Numbered from the stretch's first letter, positions 8,265 through 16,371 are shown. The stretch: DNA of 36,179 nt from Leptolyngbya sp. CCY15150 (GCF_016888135.1 NZ_JACSWB010000124.1:1-36179), one strand, 5' to 3'. A program made the numbers and translations. Notes: generated by a model from the letters alone, not told the origin.

Positions 8265-8588
8265 ATGAAAAAGTTACACATAGCAATTGCTACAAACAAA
8301 ATAGAAGAAACCATTAAAGATTACACTATCCGTTTAGGAGTAGAGCCTTGTTCTTTTGTCGCAAATGAATACGCCTTATGGAGAACAGATTCACTTAATT
8401 TTTCTGTCCGACAAGATGCAACATGCAAGCCTGGAGAGTTACGTCATTTAGGCTGGGAAGACTCATCTGCTTCAGAGTTTAGTCAAGACACTGATGTTAA
8501 TGGCATTGTATGGGAGTGTTTTAACGCCCAGCAACAAGCAGATGAAATAAATGAATTGTGGCCAGAAGCTAAATTTAGTCCAGCGTAA
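8265..8588 (+). CDS. VOC-superfamily (glyoxalase/bleomycin-resistance-like) small protein
   Basis: A 107-residue single-domain protein beginning KLHIAIATNKIEETIKDYTIRLG. This is the beta-alpha start typical of vicinal-oxygen-chelate folds, and LRHLGWED and VWECFN appear later. AAGGAG with 5-nt spacing supports ATG 8265. Small cyanobacterial members of this family have no assigned substrate. The usual paired metal ligands cannot be assigned with certainty from one copy of the motif. It lies in the AT-rich block after the ParA pair, in the same direction, with a 75-nt gap. Confidence 0.7.
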   Translation: MKKLHIAIATNKIEETIKDYTIRLGVEPCSFVANEYALWRTDSLNFSVRQDATCKPGELRHLGWEDSSASEFSQDTDVNGIVWECFNAQQQADEINELWPEAKFSPA

Positions 8589-8616
8589 GTGCATTTTAAC
8601 GTCTAGCTCACCTCGG

Positions 8617-8778
8617 TTGATTGCGCTGGCAGGTGCCGAGAAAATTTCAGCATTAACGACTGAAGGATATTTGCAAGAGCGCGCAAGCCGTGGGGATCGA
8701 ACAAGCTATGAAGCCGTGTTGGCTAAAGTCGCCGATGTTAAGCCAGAATTACACGACCAATTGCCGCCAACATCATAA
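8617..8778 (+). pseudogene. Possible remnant of a small conserved gene
   Basis: The frame ending at 8778 reads LIALAGAEKISALTTEGY, then LQERASRGDRTSYEAVLAKV, then ADVKPELHDQL. This looks like the conserved C-terminal part of a small helical protein known to me from other cyanobacteria only by general appearance. No proper start codon or N-terminal part is visible, and the next in-frame ATG upstream lies inside the VOC gene. It is called a fragment with low confidence. The remaining sequence to 8933 contains only the ugd terminator. Confidence 0.3.
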
Positions 8779-8873
8779 CCCGCTTGCACCCGATCGCCGA
8801 GAGGTGATTCCTTTAGATCAAGATGTTATCTGTGGCGGGTCAAGTGGAATGTCGGTTCAAACCAGGAGAACAA

Positions 8874-8900
8874 TAAAAAGGGCGAGCTGATGCCCGCCCC
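8874..8900 (-). terminator. Intrinsic terminator of the ugd transcript
   Basis: Read on the minus strand, GGGCGGGC-ATCA-GCTCGCCC (one mismatch, 4-nt loop) is followed by TTTTTATT. It lies 34 nt beyond the stop codon of the UDP-glucose dehydrogenase gene. Confidence 0.8.
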
Positions 8901-8933
8901 AATCTTTAGGTTTATGAACGCTTAGCTCGTCAA

Positions 8934-10310
8934 CTAACGGCCAATGCCCACATATTGGAAGCCGAGTTGTTCCAATGCCTTGCGATCGAGAAAGTTTCGT
9001 CCATCAATGATGATTGGGTTATTCATTAGCTTGGCCATTCTGGCGAAGTCTAACCCTTGGAACTGTTTCCAATCGGTGACCAGCACCAATGCATCACAGC
9101 CATCGGCGAGGAATTCTGCATCGGCTTCGACGATCACACCGCTTAAGCCAGAACTGAGGCCACTCTGAGAGACAATCGGATCATAGGCTTTCACCTTGGC
9201 CCCTAGGCGGTTGAGAGCCTCAATCATCTTCAGAGACGGTGCATCCCGCATATCGTCGGTGTCGGGTTTGAAGGTCAGCCCTAGTAGGCCAATGGTTTTT
9301 CCTTTTAAGATTTTGAGCACCTGCTGAAGTTTTTCCACCGTCAACAACCGCTGCCGTTCGTTCACATTCACCGCTGCCTTGAGGATTTCTGCCTCGTAGC
9401 CATAGTCATGGGCAGTATGAATCAGAGCCGATACATCTTTGGGAAAGCACGATCCACCCCAGCCTAAGCCCGCCTGCAGGAATTTGCTGCCAATGCGCGA
9501 ATCTAGACCAATGCCTTTGGCAACTTGGGTGACATCAGCACCGACGCGATCGCAAATGTTGGCGACCTCGTTGATGAAGCTGATTTTGGTTGCTAGGAAT
9601 GCGTTAGACGCATATTTCACCATTTCTGCCGAGCTGATGTCGGTGACCAAAACGGGGACAGGCGGTAGGGATTTGTCGTCAGCCAGTTCACGGCGCACGA
9701 TCGGATCGTAGAGCGTTTTCATGATGCCAACGGCGCGATCGCTGCTGCTGCCAAGAACAATGCGATCGGGGTTGAAGGTGTCATAAATGGCAGACCCTTC
9801 CCGGAGAAATTCGGGGTTGCTGACCACATCAAAGTCTACCGCTAGGGGTGCTGCATCGTTATCGCCGCCATTAGCCGCCTTCCGCCGCTCATTGACTCCA
9901 TCTAACACAATCATACGCACCCAGTCGCCCGAACCAATGGGCACGGTGGACTTGTTGACAATCACCTTATAGTCTTGGTCGAGGTGAGCGCCAATGCCCC
10001 GAGCCACGGATTCGATGTAGCGGGTATCGCTTTCCCCGGTGGGCAGGGCCGGCGTTCCCACGGCAATAAAGAGAACTTCCCCATGGGAGACCCCAGCCGC
10101 CAAATCACTCGTGAACTGGATATGTTGGGAGGCGATCGCCGCTTGCATGAGGTCAGACAGCCCTGGCTCATAAATGGGCGACTGGCCAGCCTGCATCAGC
10201 TTGACCTTCTCTTCGTTGTTGTCTACGCAGATGACATGATGCCCGGCGTGGGCTAGGCACACCCCAGTCACCAAACCCACATATCCAGTTCCGATGACAC
10301 AAACACGCAT
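8934..10310 (-). CDS. ugd: UDP-glucose 6-dehydrogenase
   Basis: Oxidises UDP-glucose to UDP-glucuronate with two NAD+ in the cytosol, feeding polysaccharide synthesis. The 458 residues show the N-terminal Rossmann motif VIGTGYVGLVTG (residues 5-16), the STVPIGSG loop, SNPEFLREGSA, the central-domain segment KYASNAFLATKISFINE and the catalytic cysteine C288 in GGSCFPKD. The C-terminal UDP-binding domain (GLTFKPDTDDMRDAPS) is also present. GAGAGG about 7 nt before ATG 10310 supports the start. It lies 83 nt downstream of the UDP-glucuronate decarboxylase gene on the same strand, so the two consecutive enzymes of UDP-xylose synthesis are probably one operon ending at the hairpin 8874-8900. Confidence 0.95.
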   Translation of the reverse strand: MRVCVIGTGYVGLVTGVCLAHAGHHVICVDNNEEKVKLMQAGQSPIYEPGLSDLMQAAIASQHIQFTSDLAAGVSHGEVLFIAVGTPALPTGESDTRYIESVARGIGAHLDQDYKVIVNKSTVPIGSGDWVRMIVLDGVNERRKAANGGDNDAAPLAVDFDVVSNPEFLREGSAIYDTFNPDRIVLGSSSDRAVGIMKTLYDPIVRRELADDKSLPPVPVLVTDISSAEMVKYASNAFLATKISFINEVANICDRVGADVTQVAKGIGLDSRIGSKFLQAGLGWGGSCFPKDVSALIHTAHDYGYEAEILKAAVNVNERQRLLTVEKLQQVLKILKGKTIGLLGLTFKPDTDDMRDAPSLKMIEALNRLGAKVKAYDPIVSQSGLSSGLSGVIVEADAEFLADGCDALVLVTDWKQFQGLDFARMAKLMNNPIIIDGRNFLDRKALEQLGFQYVGIGR

Positions 10311-10393
10311 AGGTAAACCCTCTCAAAAACGTATAGTTTGGGCTATGAATCTCAATCAGTAGCTAGCTCCCAGATGAGCGATCGCTTAACCAG

Positions 10394-11380
10394 CTATGAC
10401 CCAACAGGCGTGGCTAGGGTCTCAGTTCCAGGGGTTGGTAGATCATTGCCTTCAGCCAGCAGCCTGGCTCGGAAGTCTGAAATTGTCATATCTAGCCCCT
10501 GCTTGAGCGGAATGGTGGGTTCCCAGCCCAGCCACGTGCGGGCTCGGGTGATATCTGGCTGACGGCGACGGGGATCATCCTGGGGCAAGGGCTTAAACTG
10601 TACTTCCAGGTGAGGATTCACCATGGATTGAATCGTTTGAGCTAGCTCTAGAATAGTATATTCATCAGGATTGCCTAGATTGACTGGGCCAATGTGGTTA
10701 CCGTTCATCAGGCGAATGAGACCATCGACGAGGTCTGACACATAGCAAAAACTACGGGTTTGGCTACCTTCTCCATACACCGTTAGGGCCTTCCCTTGCA
10801 GCGCCTGCACCACAAAGTTGCTGACTACTCGACCATCATTTTCCAACATGCGCGGGCCGTAGGTGTTGAAAATACGCGCCACTCGAATATCCACATTATT
10901 CTGGCGATGATAGTCAAACGACAGGGTTTCGGCAACCCGCTTACCTTCGTCGTAGCAGCTACGGATGCCGATGGGGTTCACATTGCCCCAGTAGTCTTCC
11001 TGCTGAGGATGCAGTTCTGGATCGCCATAGACTTCTGAGGTAGAAGCCAAGAGGATCCGGGCCTTAATCCGCTTAGCTAGACCCAGCATATGCAGGGTAC
11101 CAATTACATTGGTTTTGATGGTTTTAACCGGATTGTACTGATAGTGGATGGGCGAAGCCGGACAGGCGAGGTGATAGATTTGATCGGCTTCCAGGCGAAT
11201 CGGTTCGGTGATGTCGTGGCGAATCAGCTCAAAGTAGGGATTTCCCATCCATTTCAGGATATTTTGCTTATGCCCGGTATAAAAGTTATCTAGACAGATA
11301 ACCTCATGTCCTTCTCCCATGAGTCGGTCAATGAGATGGGAGCCAATAAAGCCAGCTCCACCTGTAACTAATATGCGCAT
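10394..11380 (-). CDS. UDP-glucuronic acid decarboxylase (UDP-xylose synthase), extended SDR
   Basis: Converts UDP-glucuronate to UDP-xylose with bound NAD+. This 328-residue extended short-chain dehydrogenase has [11 protein letters not shown] at the N-terminus and HLACPASP, characteristic of the UXS branch rather than dTDP-glucose dehydratases. It also has STSEVYGDP, the catalytic Tyr143 and Lys147 in [15 protein letters not shown] and the C-terminal [15 protein letters not shown] 7 nt before ATG 11380 is a strong ribosome binding site. It is first in a probable operon with ugd. The product would supply xylosyl units for exopolysaccharide or lipopolysaccharide. Confidence 0.93.
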   Translation of the reverse strand: MRILVTGGAGFIGSHLIDRLMGEGHEVICLDNFYTGHKQNILKWMGNPYFELIRHDITEPIRLEADQIYHLACPASPIHYQYNPVKTIKTNVIGTLHMLGLAKRIKARILLASTSEVYGDPELHPQQEDYWGNVNPIGIRSCYDEGKRVAETLSFDYHRQNNVDIRVARIFNTYGPRMLENDGRVVSNFVVQALQGKALTVYGEGSQTRSFCYVSDLVDGLIRLMNGNHIGPVNLGNPDEYTILELAQTIQSMVNPHLEVQFKPLPQDDPRRRQPDITRARTWLGWEPTIPLKQGLDMTISDFRARLLAEGNDLPTPGTETLATPVGS

Positions 11381-11857
11381 GAATGTTCTCCTTGCATAGA
11401 TAGGCAGACATTAAATAGGCAGCGATTGCGCTTCCCGAGTAGACAGAGGTCGATTAAAAATAAGCTATCGCTTATCCGACGTGAAGAGACGAGATGGATA
11501 GGATGACTCCCCACTGTTGCCATGGGGGCCATCGAGTGGTGCGGTTGTCTTAGTAGGGGCAGTAGAGGTCTGTCGATGGCGGTCTCACGGTGGTGTCGTT
11601 TCGGCTGTTCCATTCTAAACAGTGGATTTTTATACAGCCACCTATTAAGTAGCTTGCTCGTAAACTCTTTACCATCGCGATCGCTGAAATTACGTAAATT
11701 CGTTCTTTTGGCTTTCCATGGATCGACGACTGTCCTATGAATTCACGGTATCTTTAAACGAGTCAGGAACATGGTCTCAGGCGATCGCCCTAGGAACCAG
11801 ACATAAAAATCCCAGCCGGAGTGATCTCCAACTGGGACTAGAGGATGGGACAGCCCT
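11381..11857. other. Intergenic region between UXS and NIL-ferredoxin
   Basis: These 477 nt separate divergent genes. Apart from the SD of the decarboxylase gene, two HIP1 sites (near 11677 and 11781) and the hairpin at 11810-11837, I see no conserved element. Short open frames here show no protein-like composition. Confidence 0.4.
11804..11837 (-). terminator. Minus-strand intrinsic terminator abutting the NIL-ferredoxin leader
   Basis: TCCCAG-(CC)-GGAG-TGAT-CTCC-(AA)-CTGGGA forms a 10-bp hairpin with one 2x2 internal loop at 11810-11837. On the minus strand it is followed by TTTTTA, the form of an intrinsic terminator. No minus-strand gene ends nearby; the nearest stops at 12263. It may catch transcripts running antisense through the ferredoxin gene, or serve as a structured 5' leader on the plus strand. 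Confidence 0.5.
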
Positions 11858-12262
11858 ATGAAAAAACGAGTCACGCTCACCTTTCCGAAGCGATCGGTGC
11901 ATATGCCGATCACCTATCGTCTCGCCAAAGAATTTAACGTGGCGGCCAATATCATCCGTGCGCAAGTGGCTCCCAATCAGGTGGGAACCTTGGTGGTGGA
12001 GCTATCGGGGGATATTGACCAGCTTGAGGCGGCTCTGGAATGGATGCAGTCCTACGATATTGGGGTTTCGAGTTCCAGTCGCGAAATTGTCATTGATGAT
12101 CAGGTCTGCGTGCATTGCGGATTGTGCACAGGCGTTTGCCCCACGGAAGCCCTCACCCTCGATCCTCAATCCTTTAAGCTCACTTTCACGCGATCGCGCT
12201 GTGTGGTATGCGAGCAATGTATCCCCACCTGCCCAGTGGCTGCCATTACCACCAATTTATGA
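11858..12262 (+). CDS. NIL-domain 2x[4Fe-4S] ferredoxin
   Basis: A 134-residue soluble protein. Residues 1-75 form a NIL domain (FPKRSVHMPITYRLAKEFN, VGTLVVELSG, ALEWMQSYDIGV), an ACT-like substrate-binding fold also found at the end of methionine-transporter ATPases. Residues 85-134 carry two complete 4Fe-4S motifs, CVHCGLCTGVCP and CVVCEQCIPTCP. Such NIL-ferredoxins are conserved in cyanobacteria and linked by family knowledge to sulfur-amino-acid metabolism or electron transfer. A GAGGAT-type SD lies about 12 nt upstream. The TGA stop abuts, with no spacer, the stop of the converging gene. It sits beside the sulfide:quinone oxidoreductase region, which fits a sulfur role. Confidence 0.9.
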   Translation: MKKRVTLTFPKRSVHMPITYRLAKEFNVAANIIRAQVAPNQVGTLVVELSGDIDQLEAALEWMQSYDIGVSSSSREIVIDDQVCVHCGLCTGVCPTEALTLDPQSFKLTFTRSRCVVCEQCIPTCPVAAITTNL

Positions 12263-12595
12263 TCATGCTTCGCTCTCTAGCTGGTGCAGGCGGGTCGTGA
12301 TGGCAGCGATCGCCTCGGGGGTGATGCTGCCCAATCCCATACTGACCAACAGTAGACCAAGCTGTACGGCGTCGTCGGGCTGGAGAATGAAACTCACCTC
12401 TTCCGTATTATCTAGATCGGAGCCGTGGCTAGGATGCTTCACCGCAAAGTCGATATAAACTGAGGCAGATGTTGCCTGATTCGTCCCATCGCCCAATCGA
12501 GACACCTTGGTACCATGAACCGTCAGGCTGGTCACATTGGTCATCATGGTGATGTCGTGGGTGTGGAGGTGTTGAGTCAACACATGGGTACTCAT
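12263..12595 (-). CDS. Hypothetical protein downstream of sqr
   Basis: A 110-residue protein of unknown family. The His/Thr-rich N-terminus (STHVLTQHLHTHDITMM) is followed by a beta-rich middle (SVYIDFAVKHPS, VSFILQPDDAVQLGLLL) and a C-terminal helix (EAIAAITTRLHQLE). No cysteines and no membrane segment are visible. GGAG about 9 nt before ATG 12595 supports the start. It follows the sulfide:quinone oxidoreductase gene by 130 nt on the same strand, and its stop touches that of the NIL-ferredoxin. Co-transcription with sqr is plausible. The histidine-rich start could bind metal, but this is only a composition-based guess. Confidence 0.65.
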   Translation of the reverse strand: MSTHVLTQHLHTHDITMMTNVTSLTVHGTKVSRLGDGTNQATSASVYIDFAVKHPSHGSDLDNTEEVSFILQPDDAVQLGLLLVSMGLGSITPEAIAAITTRLHQLESEA

Positions 12596-12725
12596 ACTAG
12601 GTTTCTCCCTTAAAGAGTGGTGATTGGGGCGCGATCGGTTGTGATCGGGGCGCGATCGCTATCAGCCGTGATGCCATCTGGAACGGTGAACACAGGTGCT
12701 AGGTCTGGCTCACCATGCTTGCCCG

Positions 12726-14027
12726 TTAGGTACTGGCTAGCTTGCTGGGATCGGGCGGCACTGACTTGAGCAACCTCAACCCAAAGAGCGTTCGCAAGCC
12801 TAATTTTTCAAACCAGGGCATGCCTACGCCTTGGCGCATTTTGATCATGAAATATTCCTCGAAGGCTGCCTTGGCCCAGACAATCCACGGCCCGCGCATC
12901 GCATAGGACGATCGCCGCTTGCCGGTTGCTGGATCAGGAATCACCGGCGCGGCGATGTAGGCAATGCCCGTGTCGCCAAACTCCGCAAAGCACAGCGCAT
13001 CTAGAGTAGGAATGATCTGCGGTGCCTTAATCGCGCCTAGGTCAACCGCAATATTGTGGGCAGCGGCGGTGGCCATGGCTTCGGTCATTTGCCCACTTTT
13101 GGGCATTCCAATGGGAACGGGCGTGACATCGGGCTGGGCCAGTTTGATGCTGACGCCAACGGTATAAATATGCGCAAACTCTGGGTGGCGTTGGGTGGGG
13201 AGAATGGGAATAAAGCCTTTTTCGTCAGCTAAGCCTGGCACCTGGCGGATAAACTCCACGCCTCGGAAGGCAGGCAAGATCATCGAGTAGCCAAAGGGGA
13301 TGCGTTGCCCATCGGCGAGCAGCACCGCATCAGGGGTCACTGTTTGAATCACCGCATTGTCGATAACCTTGACCCCGCGCTGCTCCATGAGGTCGGCGGT
13401 ATATTCCCGAGCATTCTTGACCCCCGAGACTCCCAAATGCCCCACATAGGGCTCGGCGGTGATATAAACAATCTCGACTTGGTCTCGTAGACCTCGCTTG
13501 CGCAGTTCATGCTCTGCCATCAGCACAAATTCATAGGCAGGGCCAAAGCAACCTGCGCCTGGCGCTGCCCCAACGACAAGCGGGCCGCTGGGCTGATCTA
13601 GAAATTTAAGCCAGGCCTCACGGGCTGCTAAGGCATGGGACGGCGTACAGACCGATTGGGTATAGCCACCGTGGGGCCCCAGACCGGGGATCAAATCAAA
13701 CGCTAGGGATGCCCCCGTGGCAATCAAGACATAGTCGTAGTCAAGGGTTTGATCCTTGACGGTCACCTGCCGCCGATCGGGATCGAGGGCGGTGACTGCG
13801 CCGAGGATGAGGTTGAGACCATGGCGGTGGGCCAGGGGCACGAGGTCGAGCTGGACATGGTCGATAGGCTTTAGATCCAGGGCAATTTGAATCAACCCCG
13901 GAATAAACGTAAAGTTCGGTTCGTTGGAAATCAACGTGACGGTATCGCTCTTGGGCAGCAAATGCCGCAGTTCGTACGCTGCCGGTAGTCCGCCCAATCC
14001 AGCCCCAATGACCACAACATGTGCCAT
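12726..14027 (-). CDS. sqr: Sulfide:quinone oxidoreductase
   Basis: A membrane-associated flavoprotein that oxidises sulfide to polysulfide or sulfur and reduces the quinone pool. The 433 residues begin with the FAD-binding motif VVVIGAGLGGLPAAYEL. The three cysteines expected of true SQRs are present at C127 (QSVCTPSHA), C160 (GAGCFGPAYEF) and C346 (ALCFAEFG), close to positions 124, 156 and 347 of the Aquifex enzyme as I remember them. This separates it from type II NADH dehydrogenases. The amphipathic C-terminus (WAKAAFEEYFMIKM, FEKLGLRTLFGLRLL) fits membrane attachment. GGAG about 9 nt before ATG 14027 marks the start. It is divergent from the DUF302/transporter genes across an operator-rich region. 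Confidence 0.88.
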   Translation of the reverse strand: MAHVVVIGAGLGGLPAAYELRHLLPKSDTVTLISNEPNFTFIPGLIQIALDLKPIDHVQLDLVPLAHRHGLNLILGAVTALDPDRRQVTVKDQTLDYDYVLIATGASLAFDLIPGLGPHGGYTQSVCTPSHALAAREAWLKFLDQPSGPLVVGAAPGAGCFGPAYEFVLMAEHELRKRGLRDQVEIVYITAEPYVGHLGVSGVKNAREYTADLMEQRGVKVIDNAVIQTVTPDAVLLADGQRIPFGYSMILPAFRGVEFIRQVPGLADEKGFIPILPTQRHPEFAHIYTVGVSIKLAQPDVTPVPIGMPKSGQMTEAMATAAAHNIAVDLGAIKAPQIIPTLDALCFAEFGDTGIAYIAAPVIPDPATGKRRSSYAMRGPWIVWAKAAFEEYFMIKMRQGVGMPWFEKLGLRTLFGLRLLKSVPPDPSKLAST

Positions 14028-14168
14028 TACCTAGTTCTCCGGTGAATAAACATATAGGGCGATCGCCCTGGGAGGTAACCTACAGCCTTACTGGGGATTG
14101 CTGAGCCTACACCGCTAGCTTTTTCCAGAGGGGCACAACCTCTCACAGGGATCACCTTGCATTAGTTG

Positions 14169-14200
14169 TATAACTTTATAGTTATAAAATGAATTTACGG
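14169..14200. promoter_or_regulatory. Palindromic AT-rich box 1 (operator candidate)
   Basis: TATAACT-TTAT-AGTTATA (14169-14186) is a perfect 7-bp inverted repeat. The sequence 14177-14200 is repeated at 14444-14466 with one indel and few mismatches. This type of AT-rich dyad resembles ArsR-family (SmtB, BigR, SqrR) operators in shape. It lies about 140 nt upstream of the sqr start. Confidence 0.5.
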
Positions 14201-14419
14201 AATTATTCCGCTTTTGTCAACCTGTGAGTTGGGTTGTGCAACAAGAGATTGCGAGTCTGTTACAAGGCGTGGCTGAATCGCAAGATGATGGGCGCTAGCG
14301 AACCGTGAGTGTCTCGCTCCCAATCACCCTTCATGCACAAGACGGGGTGGGCAAAGTGCTCACAGTCTGATTTCATGCCTGCATTTAGCAACGCCTGGTA
14401 CAAGACGGCGATCGCTTTC

Positions 14420-14466
14420 TTGCTATTCATCAATAAACTACTATATAGTTATAAATGAAGCTACGG
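14420..14466 (+). promoter_or_regulatory. AT-rich box 2 with promoter-like hexamers
   Basis: TTGCTA (14420-14425) and TATAGT (14444-14449) with 18-nt spacing resemble a sigma70-type promoter for the DUF302 gene, which starts about 90 nt later. The -10 region overlaps the palindrome ACTATATAGT (14440-14449), and 14444-14466 copies box 1 (TATAGTTATAAA, TGAA, TACGG in the same order). A repressor bound here would block transcription. Confidence 0.5.
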
Positions 14467-14553
14467 TGCTATGCATGGCATCGGCGCAGGGTATCTAGCG
14501 GAACTGCTTGGCCATGGGTTCTCTAGAGATTCCACTATCCATTGAGAGGATTT

Positions 14554-14964
14554 ATGTATCACTTTAGTAAGGTCTTGCCCGTCTCCTTTGATGAGGCGAT
14601 CGCCCTGGTCACCGAAGCGCTAAAAGCTGAAGGGATGGGAGTGTTGACCGAAATTGATGTTCAAGGCGCTTTTAAGAAAAAGCTCGATATTGATTTTCGT
14701 CAGTACAGAATCTTAGGTGCCTGTCATCCTCAGGTGGCTTACCAAATGCTGCAAACCGACGATAAGGCAGGCGTTTTGTATCCCTGTAATGTAGTTGTTC
14801 AAGAGCATGATGATGGCCGAGTCGAAGTTTCTGCCATTGATCCCCTGATGATGTTTTTGATGATCCATAGTCCGAGAGCTAAGGAAATTGCCTTGGAAGC
14901 CAGTCAAACTATGCAAGCTGTCATGGGTCGCCTAGAAGCAGCCGTGCTGACGCCGGCTTCCTAA
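14554..14964 (+). CDS. DUF302-domain protein
   Basis: A 136-residue protein matching the DUF302 family: YHFSKVLPVSFDEAIALVTEALK, GVLTEIDVQGAFKKKL, YRILGACHPQVAY, PCNVVVQEHDDGRVEVSAIDP. The fold is TBP-like beta-alpha; its function is unknown, although members often sit with sulfur, arsenic or redox genes. ATG 14554 is preferred over the in-frame TTG at 14542 because homologs begin MYHFS; the GAGAGGA lies very close (3-4 nt) to this ATG. Two cysteines (in GACHP and YPCN) are present. It is followed 101 nt later by the transporter gene on the same strand, and both probably depend on the promoter-like box at 14420-14466. Confidence 0.85.
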   Translation: MYHFSKVLPVSFDEAIALVTEALKAEGMGVLTEIDVQGAFKKKLDIDFRQYRILGACHPQVAYQMLQTDDKAGVLYPCNVVVQEHDDGRVEVSAIDPLMMFLMIHSPRAKEIALEASQTMQAVMGRLEAAVLTPAS

Positions 14965-15065
14965 ATCTTTGCAACCATCGCTGCTCAATCGCCCCTGTAG
15001 CAGCGATCGCTCATTTTTATCGCTCTAGTTTAAGTTACTCGTATTTAATCAGGAGACAGCCGATC

Positions 15066-16049
15066 GTGTGGAACGTTCTTGGATTCCTCCAGAAATATCT
15101 GACTTGGTCTATTCCAGCCTTCATGGTGGCCGGCATTGCTGTGGGGGCGATCGCTGATCCAGCTCCCCTAAAAGCCTTGATCATTCCCCTCACCTTTCTG
15201 ATGGTTTATCCCATGATGATCAACCTGCAAGTCCAGAAGGTGTTTTCCGGGGGAGACTACAAAGTTCAGGCTCTTACCCAGTTCATCAACTTTGGCATTG
15301 TTCCCTTCTTTGCCTTTGGCATGGGTAAGCTATTCTTTAGCGATCGCCCCTTGGTTGCCCTAGGACTTTTGCTGGCATCCTTACTGCCCACCAGCGGCAT
15401 GACTATTTCCTGGACAGGATTTGCTAAGGGAAATGTCACGGCAGCGGTGAAAATGACGGTTGTGGGGTTAATCCTTGGATCTGTTCTAACACCGTTTTAT
15501 GCAAAGTGGCTAATGGGTGCGGCGGTAGAAATTCCCCTCAGCAGCATTTTTACCCAGATTATTATCATTGTATTTCTGCCCATGATTCTCGGAGTCATCA
15601 CCCGTCTCCTGATCGTGCGCCTTGTGGGCATGGATAAGTACAACAAATCCCTGAAGCAAAAGTTTCCCGCCTTCTCAACCCTGGGTGTTCTTGGAATTGT
15701 GTTTGTTGCCATGGCTCTCAAGGCTCAGGATATTTTGTCTAATCCCGTCATGCTGTTGTCCTTCCTGATACCGTTAGGAATTCTCTACGGCGGCAACTTT
15801 ATCCTGAGCACCTTGGTCGGCAAATATTTCTTTGAGCGCGGCGATGCTATAGCCTTGGTCTACGGTACCGTCATGCGTAACCTGTCGATTGCGTTGGCGA
15901 TCGCCATGACGGCTTTTGGGCGAGAGCAGGGTTCAGAAATCGCCTTGATTATTGCCATGGCCTATATTATCCAAGTGCAGGCGGCAGCATGGTACGTGCA
16001 GCTCACCGATCGCATCTTTGGTGCAGCACCGGAAGCTAAAACTGCCTAG
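15066..16049 (+). CDS. BASS-family (bile acid:Na+ symporter/ACR3-like) transporter
   Basis: A 327-residue protein with about ten transmembrane helices, matching the bile acid:sodium symporter/arsenite ACR3 superfamily fold (FLMVYPMMINLQ, LLASLLPTSGMTISWTGFAKGN, GTVMRNLSIALAIAMTAFG). The whole protein has no cysteine, so the conserved cysteine of ACR3 arsenite exporters is missing and arsenite is an unlikely substrate. Proteins of this kind near SQR and DUF302 genes may export or import sulfur anions; that is inferred from context. GTG 15066 is preceded by AGGAG at 10-nt spacing. It probably forms an operon with the DUF302 gene. Confidence 0.8.
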   Translation: MWNVLGFLQKYLTWSIPAFMVAGIAVGAIADPAPLKALIIPLTFLMVYPMMINLQVQKVFSGGDYKVQALTQFINFGIVPFFAFGMGKLFFSDRPLVALGLLLASLLPTSGMTISWTGFAKGNVTAAVKMTVVGLILGSVLTPFYAKWLMGAAVEIPLSSIFTQIIIIVFLPMILGVITRLLIVRLVGMDKYNKSLKQKFPAFSTLGVLGIVFVAMALKAQDILSNPVMLLSFLIPLGILYGGNFILSTLVGKYFFERGDAIALVYGTVMRNLSIALAIAMTAFGREQGSEIALIIAMAYIIQVQAAAWYVQLTDRIFGAAPEAKTA

Positions 16050-16371
16050 TACCGCAAGACAGAAGAACGAAGATAGAAAAACGAAAAGAGCTTCCAGGAT
16101 ACATAAGGATTCCTGCCTTAGCAACTAGGCGGGTTACTTCCGCCTCAGACGTTCTCACAGCATAACGGCATCCGTGTTGGGGGCGGCGTGTTAGCGAAGC
16201 TAACCAGCCCGACCTACTCAGCGTCGGACGTTCACGCTACCCCAACCATGTTCGCCACGCTGTTGCCATAACCCGTTTCACGATGGTCTGTAGAGATTTG
16301 TGGCAGGGATGGGTGAAGGACGAATTCAGCAGGTACTGTGGTGAGGAGCAAACCTGTACGTAGAAAATGGT
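16050..16371. other. Structured 322-nt intergenic region
   Basis: No gene is seen. The perfect hairpins AGGCGG-GTTACTT-CCGCCT (16127-16145) and TTAGC-GAA-GCTAA (about 16191-16203) lie here, along with a GC-rich stretch between 16165 and 16260. The second stem resembles short GTTAGCGAAGCTAAC-type repeats common between cyanobacterial genes. No T run follows either stem, so neither is a convincing terminator. Confidence 0.35.

Larger units (their letters stand above)
14028..14553. other. Divergent regulatory region sqr / DUF302
   Basis: These 526 nt carry no credible gene. They hold two related AT-rich boxes (14169-14200 and 14436-14466, described separately), a short perfect palindrome CGGAAT-T-ATTCCG at 14198-14210, and on the minus strand a TTGACA (14215-14220 on the plus strand) that could be a -35 element for sqr. 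No ArsR-type or other repressor gene is encoded in the window. Confidence 0.45.

Noticed and set aside
11368-11740. Short open frames in the gap upstream of the UDP-glucuronate decarboxylase gene
   Set aside because: They overlap each other on both strands, lack SD sequences and have low-complexity, unprotein-like translations.
12726-14027. Type II NADH dehydrogenase (Ndh-2)
   Set aside because: The three SQR cysteines and the CFGPAYEF motif are present, which Ndh-2 proteins lack.
15066-16049. ACR3 arsenite exporter
   Set aside because: The protein contains no cysteine at all, while ACR3 pumps need a conserved membrane cysteine; no arsenate reductase or arsR gene is nearby.
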